A stretch of DNA of 64,000 nt, taken from positions 1 to 64,000 of the forward strand of contig JANXTR010000012.1 of the NCBI GenBank assembly GCA_025352325.1. The letters run 5' to 3'. Made by a program: the position numbers and the translations under genes. This stretch comes from Microbacteriaceae bacterium (GTDB lineage: Bacteria > Actinomycetota > Actinomycetes > Actinomycetales > Microbacteriaceae). Below, piece by piece: positions 45,310 to 55,127 of this stretch. The notes below the pieces were generated by a model. The model made no database searches and was not told where the DNA came from. It saw only the letters and a list, made by a program, of their open reading frames with translations. Position 1 is the stretch's first letter. Each line of letters opens with the position of its first letter.

Positions 45310-45394
45310 CCGCGCGGAGGAGCCCGGGGCCTGCCGATCGGGCGCTACAGTTGCGACGCTGCGGCCTCGCGCGGCGGGCGAAAAGAGGACCGAT

Positions 45395-46711
45395 GTGAGC
45401 GACATCCCGAGCATCACGGCGAGCGGCGATGGCATCCTGAAGCCCCGGCAGCTCGTCGTCCTGGCACTTCCCGCGCTCATGATCGGCGTGCTGTCCGCGC
45501 TCATCCTGTGGATCCTGGATGTCGCCGCCGAAGCCCTCGAACACCTCATCTGGACCACCGCTCCCGGGGCGATGGGCATCGATCCGTCCTCGTGGTGGTA
45601 CATCATCGGCATCCTGACGATCACCGGGGTGCTGGTCGCGCTCGTCGTGCAGTTCGCGCCCGGCCGCGGTGGCCACGACTCGGCGACGGTCGAGTTCCTC
45701 GCCCCCGTCGTGAAGCTCAGCGCGCTGCCCGGCATCGCGATCGTGATCGTCCTGGGGCTCGCGGGTGGGGTCAGCCTCGGCCCGGAGAGCCCGATCATCT
45801 CGATCAACACCGCGATCGCGGTCGCCCTGCTCGCGCGCCTAGCGCCGAAGATCTCGTCCGAGTTTCCGATCATGATGACCGCGGCCGGCACGATCGGTGC
45901 GATGTTCGGAACGCCGGTGGCCGCCGCGCTGGTGTTCACGGGCTTGGTCGCCGCCGCGACGAAGGGCGGGCATCTCTGGGATCGCATGTTTCTGCCGCTG
46001 ACCGCAGCCGGCGCCAGCGCCGTCACCATGGTGCTGCTCGGCGGCGGCACCATGGTCGTGCACGTGCCCAGCTACGGCAGCCCGCATCCTCTCGATCTCC
46101 TCACCGGCTCGGCCGTCGCGGTCGGAGCAGGCGCCATCGCGATCGCCGCGATCGTGATCTTCCCGCACGCGCACCGCCTGTTCCACCGGCTTGGACGACC
46201 CGTCCTGTACATCACCGTCGGCGGCGTCGTGCTCGGCATCCTCGGCGCGATCGGCGGACCGATCACCCTGTTCAAGGGCCTGCATCAAATGCAGCACCTG
46301 GTGGAGGACCGCGCCCACTTCGGAGCGGGTGCCCTGCTGGCGATCGCGCTCCTCAAGCTCCTGGCCTTAGTCGTCGCGGCGGCCGCCGGATTCCGGGGTG
46401 GCCGCGTCTTCCCTGCCGTATTCGTGGGGGTGGCCCTCGGGCTCCTCGGGCACCTGCTCCTCCCGGGACTGCCGGTCGGCCTCGCCGTCGCATGCGGCGT
46501 GCTCGGGCTGACGCTCGCGGTCTCCCGCGACGGCTGGCTCTCGCTCTTCATGGCGGTGGCCGTTACCGGCGACATCACGGTGCTGCCCGTCCTCTGCATC
46601 ATCGTGCTGCCGACCTGGCTGCTCATCACCGGGGCGCCCGAGATGATCATTCACGCGAAGCCCACGGTGCCGAGCGACGCCCTAAGCGTCCAGGTCACCC
46701 GCCGCGACTAA
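45395..46711 (+). CDS. ClC-family chloride channel/antiporter
   Basis: A 438-residue membrane protein with about 10-12 helices. ClC selectivity regions appear as GGVSLGPESPI, a variant of GREGP, and GFRGGRVFPAVFVG, the GxFxP region. The usual GSGIP segment is poorly preserved, and the proton glutamate is the Glu of GPES. GTG 45395 follows AGAGG. The substrate may be chloride or fluoride; the family call is firm, the ion is not. Confidence 0.85.
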   Translation: MSDIPSITASGDGILKPRQLVVLALPALMIGVLSALILWILDVAAEALEHLIWTTAPGAMGIDPSSWWYIIGILTITGVLVALVVQFAPGRGGHDSATVEFLAPVVKLSALPGIAIVIVLGLAGGVSLGPESPIISINTAIAVALLARLAPKISSEFPIMMTAAGTIGAMFGTPVAAALVFTGLVAAATKGGHLWDRMFLPLTAAGASAVTMVLLGGGTMVVHVPSYGSPHPLDLLTGSAVAVGAGAIAIAAIVIFPHAHRLFHRLGRPVLYITVGGVVLGILGAIGGPITLFKGLHQMQHLVEDRAHFGAGALLAIALLKLLALVVAAAAGFRGGRVFPAVFVGVALGLLGHLLLPGLPVGLAVACGVLGLTLAVSRDGWLSLFMAVAVTGDITVLPVLCIIVLPTWLLITGAPEMIIHAKPTVPSDALSVQVTRRD

Positions 46712-46721
46712 AGTGCGCACC

Positions 46722-47660
46722 ATGATCCAACTCGGTCAGTACGCACCCCCGACCCACACGATCGCGCACGTCAGCGACACTCACTATCTCGGCGGCAGGC
46801 GGGCGCTGTACGGCTCGGTCGACACCGACCGGTCCCTGGCGCGCGCTCTCGAGCAGCTGGAGCGCTCCGGCACGAACCCGAGCGCCATCGTCATCACCGG
46901 CGACCTGGCCGACCTCGGCGAGCCGGACGCGTACGAGCGGCTCAAGGGCGAGCTCGAGCCCGTGGCAGCCCGGATGCGCTCGAGGATCGTCTGGGTGATG
47001 GGCAACCACGACGAACGCGCCCCGTTCTCGTCGATCCTGCTCGGCGAGGAGCCGAGCGGCGCTCCGCAGGATCGCATCTACGACATCGACGGCCTGCGCA
47101 TCATCGCGCTCGACAGCTCGGTCCCGGGCTACCACCACGGCGAGCTCACGGAGGCCCAGCTCTCGTGGCTCGAGGTGGTGCTGGCGGTCCCGGCCGCGCA
47201 CGGCACCCTGCTCGCGCTGCACCATCCACCGATTCCCACGCCCGTCGAGCTGATGGCGATCATCGAACTCCAGGATCAGCCGAAGTTCGCCGACGTCATC
47301 CGCGGAACCGATGTGCGCGGCATCCTGGCCGGCCATCTGCATTACTCCACGTTCGGATCGTTCGCGGGAATCCCCGTCTCTGTCGCCGCGGCTACCTGCT
47401 ACACGATCGACGCCAGCGCGGAGCCGGATACCCTTCTCGGCGTGGACGGAGGCCAGTCGGTCAACCTCGTGAACATCCACCCGGACAGCGTCGTGCACTC
47501 GATCGTGCCGATCGGCTCCTTCCCGCAGGTCGCCAGCTTCTCGGGCGTCGTGCTCGAGCGTCTCGCCTCCATGACGCCGCACGAACGGCGCGAGGCCTTC
47601 TCGAGCAAGAGCTCCACGTTCAGCGTCGCGGAGGCGGAGGCCTCGGCCGCGGGGGAGTGA
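46722..47660 (+). CDS. metallophosphoesterase, CpdA-like phosphodiesterase
   Basis: A 312-residue calcineurin-like hydrolase. Metal motifs are AHVSDTHYLGG, VITGDLADLGE, WVMGNHDERA, LALHHPPIP and GILAGHLHYSTFG. The family includes cyclic nucleotide and glycerophosphodiester phosphodiesterases. ATG 46722 lies 7 bases after TAAAGT, itself overlapping the ClC stop. A short tandem duplication covers its stop codon. Confidence 0.88.
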   Translation: MIQLGQYAPPTHTIAHVSDTHYLGGRRALYGSVDTDRSLARALEQLERSGTNPSAIVITGDLADLGEPDAYERLKGELEPVAARMRSRIVWVMGNHDERAPFSSILLGEEPSGAPQDRIYDIDGLRIIALDSSVPGYHHGELTEAQLSWLEVVLAVPAAHGTLLALHHPPIPTPVELMAIIELQDQPKFADVIRGTDVRGILAGHLHYSTFGSFAGIPVSVAAATCYTIDASAEPDTLLGVDGGQSVNLVNIHPDSVVHSIVPIGSFPQVASFSGVVLERLASMTPHERREAFSSKSSTFSVAEAEASAAGE

Positions 47661-47684
47661 TGCCATGGTGGAGTGATGCCATGG
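47654..47684 (+). repeat. 15-base direct repeat over a stop codon
   Basis: GGAGTGATGCCATGG occurs at 47654-47668 and 47670-47684, period 16. The first copy contains the TGA stop of the phosphodiesterase. It looks like a recent slippage duplication. Confidence 0.7.
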
Positions 47685-47799
47685 GGGATCAAGACGCGGG
47701 GCTGGTCCGCCGGACGCGACGAGCGAGGCCCCAACGGACTGACGCCCTGCACGCGGGTCGCAACCACCCCGCCGCCGCGACAGGGGCGACCATAGCCGC

Positions 47800-48732
47800 A
47801 TGGAGTTGCGCTCGGCCGTGGAGGCCTTCGTCCGTCACCTGACGGCGGATCGCGGCTTCAGCGAGCACACCGTCCGCGCCTATCGGGGGGATCTGGGCGA
47901 TCTCGTCGCATTCGTCGAGGTGCGAGCTGCCGCGGCATCCGACGCCCCGGATGCCGTCGATGTGCGCGAACTCGACCTCGAGACCCTGCGCGACTGGCTC
48001 TGGCAGGGCAGCGGAGCCGGGCTCGCGAAGTCGACGCTGGCGCGTCGTTCGGCGGCGGTACGCGGCTTCACACGCTGGCTCGTCACGACCGGCCAGACCT
48101 CCGCGGATGCCGGAGCGCGCCTGAAGGCCCCGCGGCCCGACCAGCACCTTCCGCGTGTGCTCACCCGCGGTCAGATGTCGACGATCTTTGAGGGACTCGA
48201 ATATCGGGCCTGCACCGCAGACCCTGCCGCCCTGCGGAACCAGGCCGTCGTCGAGCTGCTTTACGCCTCGGCCATGCGCGTCAGCGAGCTGACCGGGCTG
48301 CGGATCCCCGACCTCGACCGCGCCCGCCTCACCGCCCGCGTGCTCGGTAAGGGCGGCAAGGAGCGCGTGGTGCCCTACGGCGTTCCCGCGTCCAAGGCGA
48401 TCGACCGCTACCTCGCCGAAGGACGCCCGGTGCTGCAGGCCGAGCATCCCGAGACCGGATCCCTCTTCCTGAACTCGCGCGGAGCCCCGATGAACACCCG
48501 CTCGGTCTACGAACTCGTGGCGGGCATCCTGCACGAGGTTCCCGGCACAGGTCCCAGCGGGCCGCACGCCTTCCGGCACACCGCCGCAACACATCTGCTG
48601 GACGGGGGAGCCGACCTGCGCGCCGTGCAGGAGATCCTCGGCCACGCCAGCCTCTCGACCACGCAGATCTACACGCACGTCTCGGCCGAGCGTCTGAAGC
48701 AGAGCTATGCGAGCGCGCATCCACGAGCCTGA
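47800..48732 (+). CDS. xerC: tyrosine recombinase XerC
   Basis: A 310-residue recombinase that resolves chromosome dimers at dif. The catalytic set is Arg160 (AMRVSELTG), Lys184 (GKGGKER), His256 and Arg259 (PHAFRHTAA), His282 (GHASLSTT) and Tyr291 (IYTHVS). The SAM-like N-domain covers 1-95. It stands between the phosphodiesterase and the rpsB region, its usual place, and is not an integron or phage integrase. Confidence 0.92.
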   Translation: MELRSAVEAFVRHLTADRGFSEHTVRAYRGDLGDLVAFVEVRAAAASDAPDAVDVRELDLETLRDWLWQGSGAGLAKSTLARRSAAVRGFTRWLVTTGQTSADAGARLKAPRPDQHLPRVLTRGQMSTIFEGLEYRACTADPAALRNQAVVELLYASAMRVSELTGLRIPDLDRARLTARVLGKGGKERVVPYGVPASKAIDRYLAEGRPVLQAEHPETGSLFLNSRGAPMNTRSVYELVAGILHEVPGTGPSGPHAFRHTAATHLLDGGADLRAVQEILGHASLSTTQIYTHVSAERLKQSYASAHPRA

Positions 48733-48748
48733 CCCGTGCACCGACCGC

Positions 48749-49288
48749 CTACCCGCTCGGCAGCAGCACCGACCAGGGCATCCCGCCGAGGAACAGCAGC
48801 GGATTCAGGTACTCCCCGTCGACGCGCGCGCCGAGGTGCAGGCACGCCTGCGCACAGTGGCCGGGGAGCAGCGTGCCGACGACCTGGCCGCGCACGACGG
48901 GGTCACCGGCGCCGAGCGTGCTTGTCACTGGCTCGAAGCTCAAGAGCACCCCGTCGGAGTGCGCGATCGACAGCACGGGGCGATCCACGACGACACCGAC
49001 GAAGTGCACCACCCCGTCGTCGGGGGCGAGCACATCGGAGCCGACGGCGGCCCGGATGTCGATGCCTCGGTGGCCCGCGCTGTAGGGCGTGGGCGGCGCG
49101 AGGTAGGGCCGCGCGAGCGGATGCGGCCCGATGACCGGCCAACTCCAGGTGCCGCGGACCGCGTGCGGGAGCTCGCTGTGGCCCCGGCCGATCACCGCAT
49201 GCGCCGCGCCGGCGGTGGGGGGGCCGCCGAAGGGGAGCGCGACGAAGAGCGCGACGAGTACCGCGAGGGTGAACATCCGGGGCCACAT
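48749..49288 (-). CDS. M23-like peptidase domain protein, probably lacking catalytic His
   Basis: A 179-residue secreted protein with a signal peptide (hydrophobic residues 7-24). The LytM fold is clear: GHRGIDIRA supplies the zinc His and Asp, and CLHLGAR keeps the third zinc His. In active LytM enzymes the last motif is HxH and a further His ends a YxHL strand; here these are Cys and the SFEPV stretch. The metal site is therefore kept but both catalytic histidines appear lost, suggesting a regulatory or binding role. It lies opposite rpsB. Confidence 0.85.
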   Translation of the reverse strand: MWPRMFTLAVLVALFVALPFGGPPTAGAAHAVIGRGHSELPHAVRGTWSWPVIGPHPLARPYLAPPTPYSAGHRGIDIRAAVGSDVLAPDDGVVHFVGVVVDRPVLSIAHSDGVLLSFEPVTSTLGAGDPVVRGQVVGTLLPGHCAQACLHLGARVDGEYLNPLLFLGGMPWSVLLPSG

Positions 49289-49659
49289 GACGGCAGGATG
49301 ACAGCGCGACCCGCCGGCCGGCGCGGCACCCGGCAGCCCTGTGGAGAAACCGCAATGCCGCGAGTGCTGTGGATAAGCCCCCGATCCGCCCGGCTGCTAT
49401 GCTTCCAGATGCGCTCCGCTCCGGCGGGGTGACTACGCGTGCCCACGCGACAGCATCGCAAGACGCTGACGCGGCACCGGCCTCCACCTCCTTCAGTCAC
49501 CACGAGTTCCGCGTGCACACGCGGGGATCGTGCAAGTGGATGTGCGCCAGGGCACCAGGGATCGCCGACCATCCGGTCGAGCGGCACATAACTGAGATCG
49601 CGGGCATCCGTCCGCCAGAGAATGCGGCCGTGCGCGCCCGCAGACAAGGAACCACGACC
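49289..49659 (+). other. 371-base rpsB upstream region
   Basis: Divergent gap between the M23-like gene and rpsB with no supported ORF. TATGCT at 49398-49403 is a reasonable -10 box without a good -35, leaving a leader of about 250 bases for rpsB. I see no named S2 leader motif. CAAGGAAC lies just before the start codon. Confidence 0.4.
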
Positions 49660-50754
49660 ATGGCCGTCGTCACCATTCGCCAGCTCCTCGACAGCGGTGT
49701 CCACTTCGGACACCAGACCCGCCGCTGGAACCCGAAGATGAAGCGCTTCATCCTGACCGAGCGTTCGGGCAGCCACATCATCGACCTCCAGCAGTCGCTG
49801 AAGCACATCGACACCACATACGACTACGTCAAGGAGACGGTCGCCCACGGCGGCACAATCCTCTTCGTCGGCACCAAGAAGCAGGCCCAGGAGGCCATCG
49901 CCGAGCAGGCGACCCGTGTCGGCCAGCCCTTCGTGAACCAGCGCTGGCTCGGCGGTCTGCTCACCAACTTCCAGACGGTCTCCAAGCGCCTTGCGCGCAT
50001 GAAGGAGCTCGAGGAGGTCGACTTCGACGACACCAGCAAGGGCTTCACCAAGAAGGAGTTGCTGATCCAGAAGCGCGAGCTCGTCAAGCTCCACAAGACC
50101 CTCGGTGGTATCCGCAACCTCACGAAGACGCCGTCGGCCATCTGGGTCGTCGACGCCAAGCGCGAGCACCTCGCGGTCAACGAGGCCACGAAGCTCGGCA
50201 TCCCGGTCATCGGCATCCTCGACACGAACGCCGACCCCGACGAGCTCCAGTACCCGATCCCGGGAAATGACGACGCGATCCGCTCGGTGGGCCTGCTCAC
50301 CCGCATCATCGCCGACGCCGTCGCCGAGGGTCTCATCCAGCGTCACGCCAAGCCTGAAGAGGCCGGTAATGTCAGCGCCGTCGAGCCGCTCGCCGACTGG
50401 GAGCTCGAGCTCCTCCAGGCTGACGAGACGCCGCAGAGCACCGCCGAGCGCATCGAAGCCGTTGACCAGACCGACGCCACCGCCGAGGTCAAGGCCGAAG
50501 AGATCGCCGAGATCATCGAAGCCTCGGTGCCGACCGAGGAGAACGACGCGGATGCCGCGGCGCTCGCCGAGGCCACCGCCGACCCGACCGTCGTGATCCA
50601 CCACGCGCCGGAGACCGACGAGCAGACCGAGGCCCGGATCGAGGCGGAAGAAGTTGTTCCGTCCGAGCCCACCGAAGTTGAGACGACCGACGAGGCGCCG
50701 GAGGCTCCGAAGGCTGCAGCCAAGAAGGCCCCGGCCAAACCGGCCGCCAAGTAA
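49660..50754 (+). CDS. rpsB: 30S ribosomal protein S2 with extended acidic tail
   Basis: A 364-residue S2. The first 260 or so residues are standard ([49 protein letters not shown]). About 100 more form a Glu/Ala/Thr-rich tail ending in [15 protein letters not shown] tail is known in actinobacterial S2, but this one is long. ATG 49660 matches the family start. It precedes tsf by 45 bases. Confidence 0.96.
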   Translation: MAVVTIRQLLDSGVHFGHQTRRWNPKMKRFILTERSGSHIIDLQQSLKHIDTTYDYVKETVAHGGTILFVGTKKQAQEAIAEQATRVGQPFVNQRWLGGLLTNFQTVSKRLARMKELEEVDFDDTSKGFTKKELLIQKRELVKLHKTLGGIRNLTKTPSAIWVVDAKREHLAVNEATKLGIPVIGILDTNADPDELQYPIPGNDDAIRSVGLLTRIIADAVAEGLIQRHAKPEEAGNVSAVEPLADWELELLQADETPQSTAERIEAVDQTDATAEVKAEEIAEIIEASVPTEENDADAAALAEATADPTVVIHHAPETDEQTEARIEAEEVVPSEPTEVETTDEAPEAPKAAAKKAPAKPAAK

Positions 50755-50799
50755 CTCTTTTCACCCACGCATCACCCCGATCGAGTAAGGAACAGATCC

Positions 50800-51627
50800 A
50801 TGGCCAACTTCAGCCTGGAAGACGTCAAGACCCTGCGCGAGCGCCTGGGCACGGGAATGGTCGACACGAAGAACGCCCTGGTCGAGGCCGAGGGCGACAT
50901 CGAGAAGGCCGTCGAGATCCTGCGCCTCAAGGGTGCGAAGGGCAACGCGAAGCGCGCTGACCGTTCCACCGCCGAGGGCCTCGTGTCTGTCGTTGAGAGC
51001 GCCACCGCCGTCACGATGTTCGAGCTCGCCTGCGAGACCGACTTCGTCGCGAAGAACGAGAAGTTCATCGCGCTGGCCGCCAGCATCGCGCAGGCCCTCG
51101 CCGACTCGGGCGCTGAGACGGTGGATGCCGCGCTCGTCGTGAAGGCCGATGGCGGCACGATCGCCTCCCTGATCGAGGACCAGGCCGCCACGCTCGGCGA
51201 GAAGGTCGAGCTGCGTCGCATCGTGCGTCTCAGCGGCGACCACTACGCCGTGTACCTCCACCGCACCAGCAAAGACCTGCCGCCGCAGATCGGCGTCGTC
51301 GTCGCTTACCAGGGCGACGACACGGAGACCGCGCGCAGCATCGCCCAGCACATCTCGTTCGCCGACCCGGTGTACCTGTCCCGCGACGACGTGCCGCCAG
51401 CCCAGGTTGAGAACGAGCGCCGCATCGTCGAGACGATCAGTCGCGAGGAGGGCAAGCCGGAAGCGGCTCTTCCCAAGATCATCGAGGGCCGCGTCGGCGC
51501 CTTCTTCAAGCAGGTCGCCCTGCTCGAGCAGGACTACGCCCGCGACAACAAGTTGAGCGTGAAGAAGGTCGTCGAGGACTCCAAGCTGACGATCAACGGA
51601 TTCGCCCGCTTTAAGGTCGGCGCGTAA
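50800..51627 (+). CDS. tsf: elongation factor Ts
   Basis: A 275-residue nucleotide exchange factor for EF-Tu. The UBA-like start TLRERLGTGMVDTKNALVEA and the signature ELACETDFVAKNEKF are clear. It follows rpsB and ends at a perfect terminator, so rpsB-tsf form the unit. Length is normal. Confidence 0.97.
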   Translation: MANFSLEDVKTLRERLGTGMVDTKNALVEAEGDIEKAVEILRLKGAKGNAKRADRSTAEGLVSVVESATAVTMFELACETDFVAKNEKFIALAASIAQALADSGAETVDAALVVKADGGTIASLIEDQAATLGEKVELRRIVRLSGDHYAVYLHRTSKDLPPQIGVVVAYQGDDTETARSIAQHISFADPVYLSRDDVPPAQVENERRIVETISREEGKPEAALPKIIEGRVGAFFKQVALLEQDYARDNKLSVKKVVEDSKLTINGFARFKVGA

Positions 51628-51638
51628 TATCACCCCTC

Positions 51639-51671
51639 AAAAGGCCCCCGAGCACTGCTCGGGGGCCTTTT
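51639..51671 (+). terminator. Rho-independent terminator after tsf
   Basis: A perfect 15-bp stem, AAAAGGCCCCCGAGC (51639-51653) with GCTCGGGGGCCTTTT (51657-51671) around ACT. The arms themselves supply the A and T runs, so it works in the forward direction with a TTTT tail and could act in both. Confidence 0.93.
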
Positions 51672-51691
51672 GCGTGCCCTAGCCTGAACCG

Positions 51692-52537
51692 ATGCGCGAG
51701 CAACCCGTCATCCTCATCACCGGCGCCACCGACGGGCTCGGGCGCGCGCTGGCGGATCGCCTGGCGTCCCGCGGCGCCCGGCTGATCCTGCACGGGCGGG
51801 ATGCCGAACGGCTCGCCACCGTGGCGGACGAGATCGCGGCATCCGGGGCCGAACGACCTCGGGCCGTGCTCGCCGACCTCGCCGACCTTCGACAGGTCGC
51901 CCAGTTGGCCGAGGATGTCGCGGGCATGACCGATCGACTCGACGTGCTGGTCAACAACGCCGGCGTGGGCTCGGGTGAGCCCACGGGACGCGAGCGCAGC
52001 ACGAGCGCCGACGGCTACGAGCTCCGGTTCGCCGTGAACTACCTGGCCGGCTTCCGGCTGACCCTGGGGCTGCTGCCCCGCATGCGCGCCGCCCGCGCCG
52101 CCGACGGTCCCGCGCGCATCGTGATGGTGGCGTCCGGGCGGCAGCATGCGCTGGATTTCGGCGACCTGATGCTCACCCACGGCTACACGGGCCAGCGGGC
52201 GTATGGGCAGTCCAAGCTCGCCCAGATCATGTTCGGTGTCGAGCTCGCGCACCGACTGCCGGCGAGCGAGATCACCGTGAACAGCCTGCATCCGGCGAGC
52301 CTGATGCCCACCAAGATCGTGCTGGACGAACACGTCACGTCGATCGACTCTCTCGAGTCCGGGGTGGATGCCACGGCCCGCCTCGCCGTCGATCCGGCGG
52401 TGGACGGCAAGACCGGCCGGTTCTACGACCGGCAGCGCGAGGCGGAGCCGCACGAGCAGGCCAACGACCCGGTGGCGCGGCGCGAGCTGTGGCTGCGCAG
52501 CCTGGAGCTGACGCGCATCCCCGAGCCGTTCGCGTAG
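51692..52537 (+). CDS. short-chain dehydrogenase/reductase
   Basis: A 281-residue SDR with the NAD(P) motif [27 protein letters not shown] and the active-site YGQSKLAQ (Tyr-x3-Lys). The family is broad, with retinol-dehydrogenase-like relatives, so the substrate is unknown. TAGCCT lies 6 bases before ATG. It separates tsf from pyrH, where most actinobacteria have these genes closer. Confidence 0.88.
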   Translation: MREQPVILITGATDGLGRALADRLASRGARLILHGRDAERLATVADEIAASGAERPRAVLADLADLRQVAQLAEDVAGMTDRLDVLVNNAGVGSGEPTGRERSTSADGYELRFAVNYLAGFRLTLGLLPRMRAARAADGPARIVMVASGRQHALDFGDLMLTHGYTGQRAYGQSKLAQIMFGVELAHRLPASEITVNSLHPASLMPTKIVLDEHVTSIDSLESGVDATARLAVDPAVDGKTGRFYDRQREAEPHEQANDPVARRELWLRSLELTRIPEPFA

Positions 52538-52581
52538 CCTGGTCCGAGCCACCCACCCCCGACTGCCGCTGGAGGACCGTC

Positions 52582-53313
52582 ATGACCCATCGCCGACGTC
52601 GAGTACTGCTGAAACTGTCGGGTGAGGCATTCGGGGGTGGATCCCTCGGGCTGAACCCCGATATCGTCAGCGGAATCGCCAAGGAGATCGCCGAGGCGAC
52701 CCCGAAGGATGCGAACGATCCCGAGGGCGTCGAGATCGCCGTCGTCGTCGGCGGGGGCAACTTCTTCCGTGGCGCCGAGCTGAGCCAGCGCGGCATGGAT
52801 CGCGGCCGCGCGGACTACATGGGCATGCTCGGCACGGTGATGAACGCGCTCGCGCTGCAGGACTTCCTCGAGCAGGCCGGCGCGCAGGTGCGCGTGCAGT
52901 CGGCGATCGCCATGACGCAGATCGCCGAGCCGTACATCCCGCTGCGGGCGGAGCGGCACCTCGAGAAGGGGCGCATCGTCATCTTTGGCGCCGGTGCGGG
53001 ACTGCCGTACTTCTCGACGGACACCGTGAGCGCCCAGCGCGCTCTCGAGATCGGTGCCGACGCCGTGCTGGTCGCCAAGAACGGTGTCGACGGCGTCTAC
53101 ACGGCCGATCCGAAGACCGACCCGAGCGCGCGCAAGCTCGAGACCCTCAGCTACCAGGACGCGCTCGTCCAGGGCCTCAAGGTCGTCGACTCGACCGCCT
53201 TCAGCCTCAGCATGGACAACAAGATGCCGATGGTCGTATTCGGCATGGAGCCCGCGGGCAATATCACGAAGGCTCTGCGCGGGGAGAAGATCGGAACGTT
53301 GGTGACGGCGTGA
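52582..53313 (+). CDS. pyrH: UMP kinase
   Basis: A 243-residue hexameric kinase that makes UDP for pyrimidine synthesis. It begins [14 protein letters not shown], with [13 protein letters not shown] and [22 protein letters not shown] 52582 follows GGAGG. Its TGA overlaps the GTG of the frameshifted gene that follows. Confidence 0.96.
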   Translation: MTHRRRRVLLKLSGEAFGGGSLGLNPDIVSGIAKEIAEATPKDANDPEGVEIAVVVGGGNFFRGAELSQRGMDRGRADYMGMLGTVMNALALQDFLEQAGAQVRVQSAIAMTQIAEPYIPLRAERHLEKGRIVIFGAGAGLPYFSTDTVSAQRALEIGADAVLVAKNGVDGVYTADPKTDPSARKLETLSYQDALVQGLKVVDSTAFSLSMDNKMPMVVFGMEPAGNITKALRGEKIGTLVTA

Positions 53314-53650
53314 CCGAGCCCGGCGTACAGCCCGGCGTGCACCACACCGACGGCCGCGTCCCGCAGACGCTCCGTCGGCAGGTACGCCGTCGCGCCGTCT
53401 GGGACATCGCGCTCTCGATCGTGCTCCTCCTGATGAGCTACTCGGCCTTCCTAATCGGCGGCCTCTTTGCCGCCCTGGGTTCGGGCCTGGCGCAGGACTG
53501 CCGGAACTACTGCTGGGCACGATCGTGACGGTCGTGCTCCAGGTGACCATCCGACGCTCGTGGTGGGTCGCAGCGACGACCTGTCTCCTCGTCGCCATCG
53601 GCTGGATCGTCGGATTCCTGCTGTTCGCGGCCGCGCTGAAAGCCCGCTGA
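53310..53650 (+). pseudogene. frameshifted small membrane protein gene
   Basis: GTG 53310 overlaps the pyrH stop. The first frame gives a helix (about residues 31-55) and stops at 53528. Restoring one base near 53497 joins it to a second frame reading LPELLLGTIVTVVLQVTIRR, a further hydrophobic segment and a stop at 53648. The join reads smoothly as one protein of about 113 residues with three helices. One missing base, by mutation or sequencing error, explains it. No family name is assigned. Confidence 0.65.
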
Positions 53651-53658
53651 GCCGAACC

Positions 53659-54525
53659 ATGACGGATTTCGACCGGTACGGACCGGACGTCCTGGCCTCG
53701 GCCCGTGCGGCGAACGCGGCGCGTGTGATCCCGACGGTCGATGCCGCGCCCGGCGTCGTTGTCGAGCTCGCGAGTCGCGGCACCACCCCGGGGTTCGTGG
53801 GCGCCGTCGTCCGCGTGGAACGCGGCACCGTCGAGCTCGAGGATCGCCACGGCGCGCGCCGCATCTTCCCGCTCGGCGTCGGGTTCCTGGTCGACGGGGT
53901 GCTCGTGGTGCTGCGCGCCCCCACGGCCGTCGCACCGCGTGCGGGGCTGCTTCGCACGGCATCCGGCTCGGTGGCCCCGACGGAGAGCCGCGCACGGGTC
54001 GCGCGCGCGAGTCGCATCTTCGTCGAGGGGCGCCACGATGCCGAGCTGGTTGAGAAGGTCTGGGGCGCCGACCTGAGGGTGGAGGGTGTCGTCGTCGAGT
54101 ACCTGGAGGGCATCGACCACCTGGCCGAGGTGCTGCGCGAGGTGCGGCCCGGCCCGGAGCGGCGGATCGGCGTGCTCGTCGATCACCTGGTTCCGGACTC
54201 GAAGGAGAGCCGGATTGCCGAGGCGGTGGCCGATCCGGACGTGCTGGTGGTCGGACATCCCTTCGTCGACGTCTGGCAGGCCGTGAAACCGGCGCGCCTC
54301 GGACTCGACGTGTGGCCGGTCATCCCGCGCCAGATCAACGGACAGCCGGTCGAGTGGAAGCACGGCATCTGCGCCGCACTGGGCTGGCCCCACGACGACC
54401 AGGCGGACATCGCCGCGGCCTGGCAGCGCATTCTTGCCACGGTGCGCGATTTCCGCGATCTCGAGCCCGCCGTGCTCGGCCGCGTCGAGGAGCTCATCGA
54501 CTTCACCACGCACAACCCCGTCTAA
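53659..54525 (+). CDS. DUF3097 family protein
   Basis: A 288-residue actinobacterial protein. The conserved stretches [17 protein letters not shown] and [18 protein letters not shown] resemble a TOPRIM-like acidic arrangement. [12 protein letters not shown] and [14 protein letters not shown] complete the family pattern. Role unknown. It lies between pyrH and frr, an accessory position. ATG 53659 is preferred to upstream codons in the frameshifted gene. Confidence 0.85.
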   Translation: MTDFDRYGPDVLASARAANAARVIPTVDAAPGVVVELASRGTTPGFVGAVVRVERGTVELEDRHGARRIFPLGVGFLVDGVLVVLRAPTAVAPRAGLLRTASGSVAPTESRARVARASRIFVEGRHDAELVEKVWGADLRVEGVVVEYLEGIDHLAEVLREVRPGPERRIGVLVDHLVPDSKESRIAEAVADPDVLVVGHPFVDVWQAVKPARLGLDVWPVIPRQINGQPVEWKHGICAALGWPHDDQADIAAAWQRILATVRDFRDLEPAVLGRVEELIDFTTHNPV

Positions 54526-54559
54526 GCTTTCCCCGTCGGGTTTTTCGAAGGAGTACACC

Positions 54560-55114
54560 GTGATCAGTGACGTTCTCGCCGAGGCGACGGACAAGATGGA
54601 CCGTGCCGTCGAGGTCGCGAAAGACGACTTCGCAACGGTTCGCACGGGCCGGGCGAACCCGGCCCTGTTCCTGAAGATCATGGTCGACTACTACGGGTCT
54701 CCGACGCCGCTCGCCCAGCTCGCCGGCCTCCAGAACCCCGAGGCGCGCACGCTCATCGTGACTCCGTACGACAAGACCGCGCTCAAAGAGATCGAGAAGG
54801 CCATCGTGTCGTTTCCGAACTTGGGGGCCACGCCGACCAACGACGGCAACATCATCCGCGTCACCATGCCGGAGCTCACCGAGGAGCGCCGCAAGGAGTA
54901 CGTGAAGATCGTCCGCACCAAGGGCGAAGACGCCAAGGTCGCGATCCGCAACGTGCGCCGCAAGGCCAAGGACGATCTGGATGCGCTCAGCAAGGAGGTC
55001 GGGGAGGACGACATCTCGCGGGCCGAGAAGGAGCTCGACGCGCTCACGAAGGCCCACGTCGACGGCATCGACGACGCCCTGAAGCGCAAAGAGACCGAAC
55101 TGCTCGAGATCTGA
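54560..55114 (+). CDS. frr: ribosome recycling factor
   Basis: A 184-residue tRNA-mimic that splits post-termination ribosomes with EF-G. The conserved [19 protein letters not shown] and [14 protein letters not shown] are present. GTG 54560 follows GAAGGAG. cdsA follows 13 bases on. Confidence 0.96.
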   Translation: MISDVLAEATDKMDRAVEVAKDDFATVRTGRANPALFLKIMVDYYGSPTPLAQLAGLQNPEARTLIVTPYDKTALKEIEKAIVSFPNLGATPTNDGNIIRVTMPELTEERRKEYVKIVRTKGEDAKVAIRNVRRKAKDDLDALSKEVGEDDISRAEKELDALTKAHVDGIDDALKRKETELLEI

Positions 55115-55127
55115 TGGGCCGCATCTG

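Noticed and set aside
43870-46053. 727-codon minus-strand frame opposite dprA and the ClC gene
   Set aside because: Low-complexity Arg/Ala/Ser translation and two certain plus-strand genes make it a shadow.
47800-48732. Tyrosine recombinase as a sign of an integrated mobile element
   Set aside because: It is the chromosomal XerC in its standard place, with no attachment-site repeats or phage genes around.
52423-54681. 752-codon minus-strand frame opposite pyrH, DUF3097 and frr
   Set aside because: Same GC artefact; it spans three real genes and has no recognisable domain.
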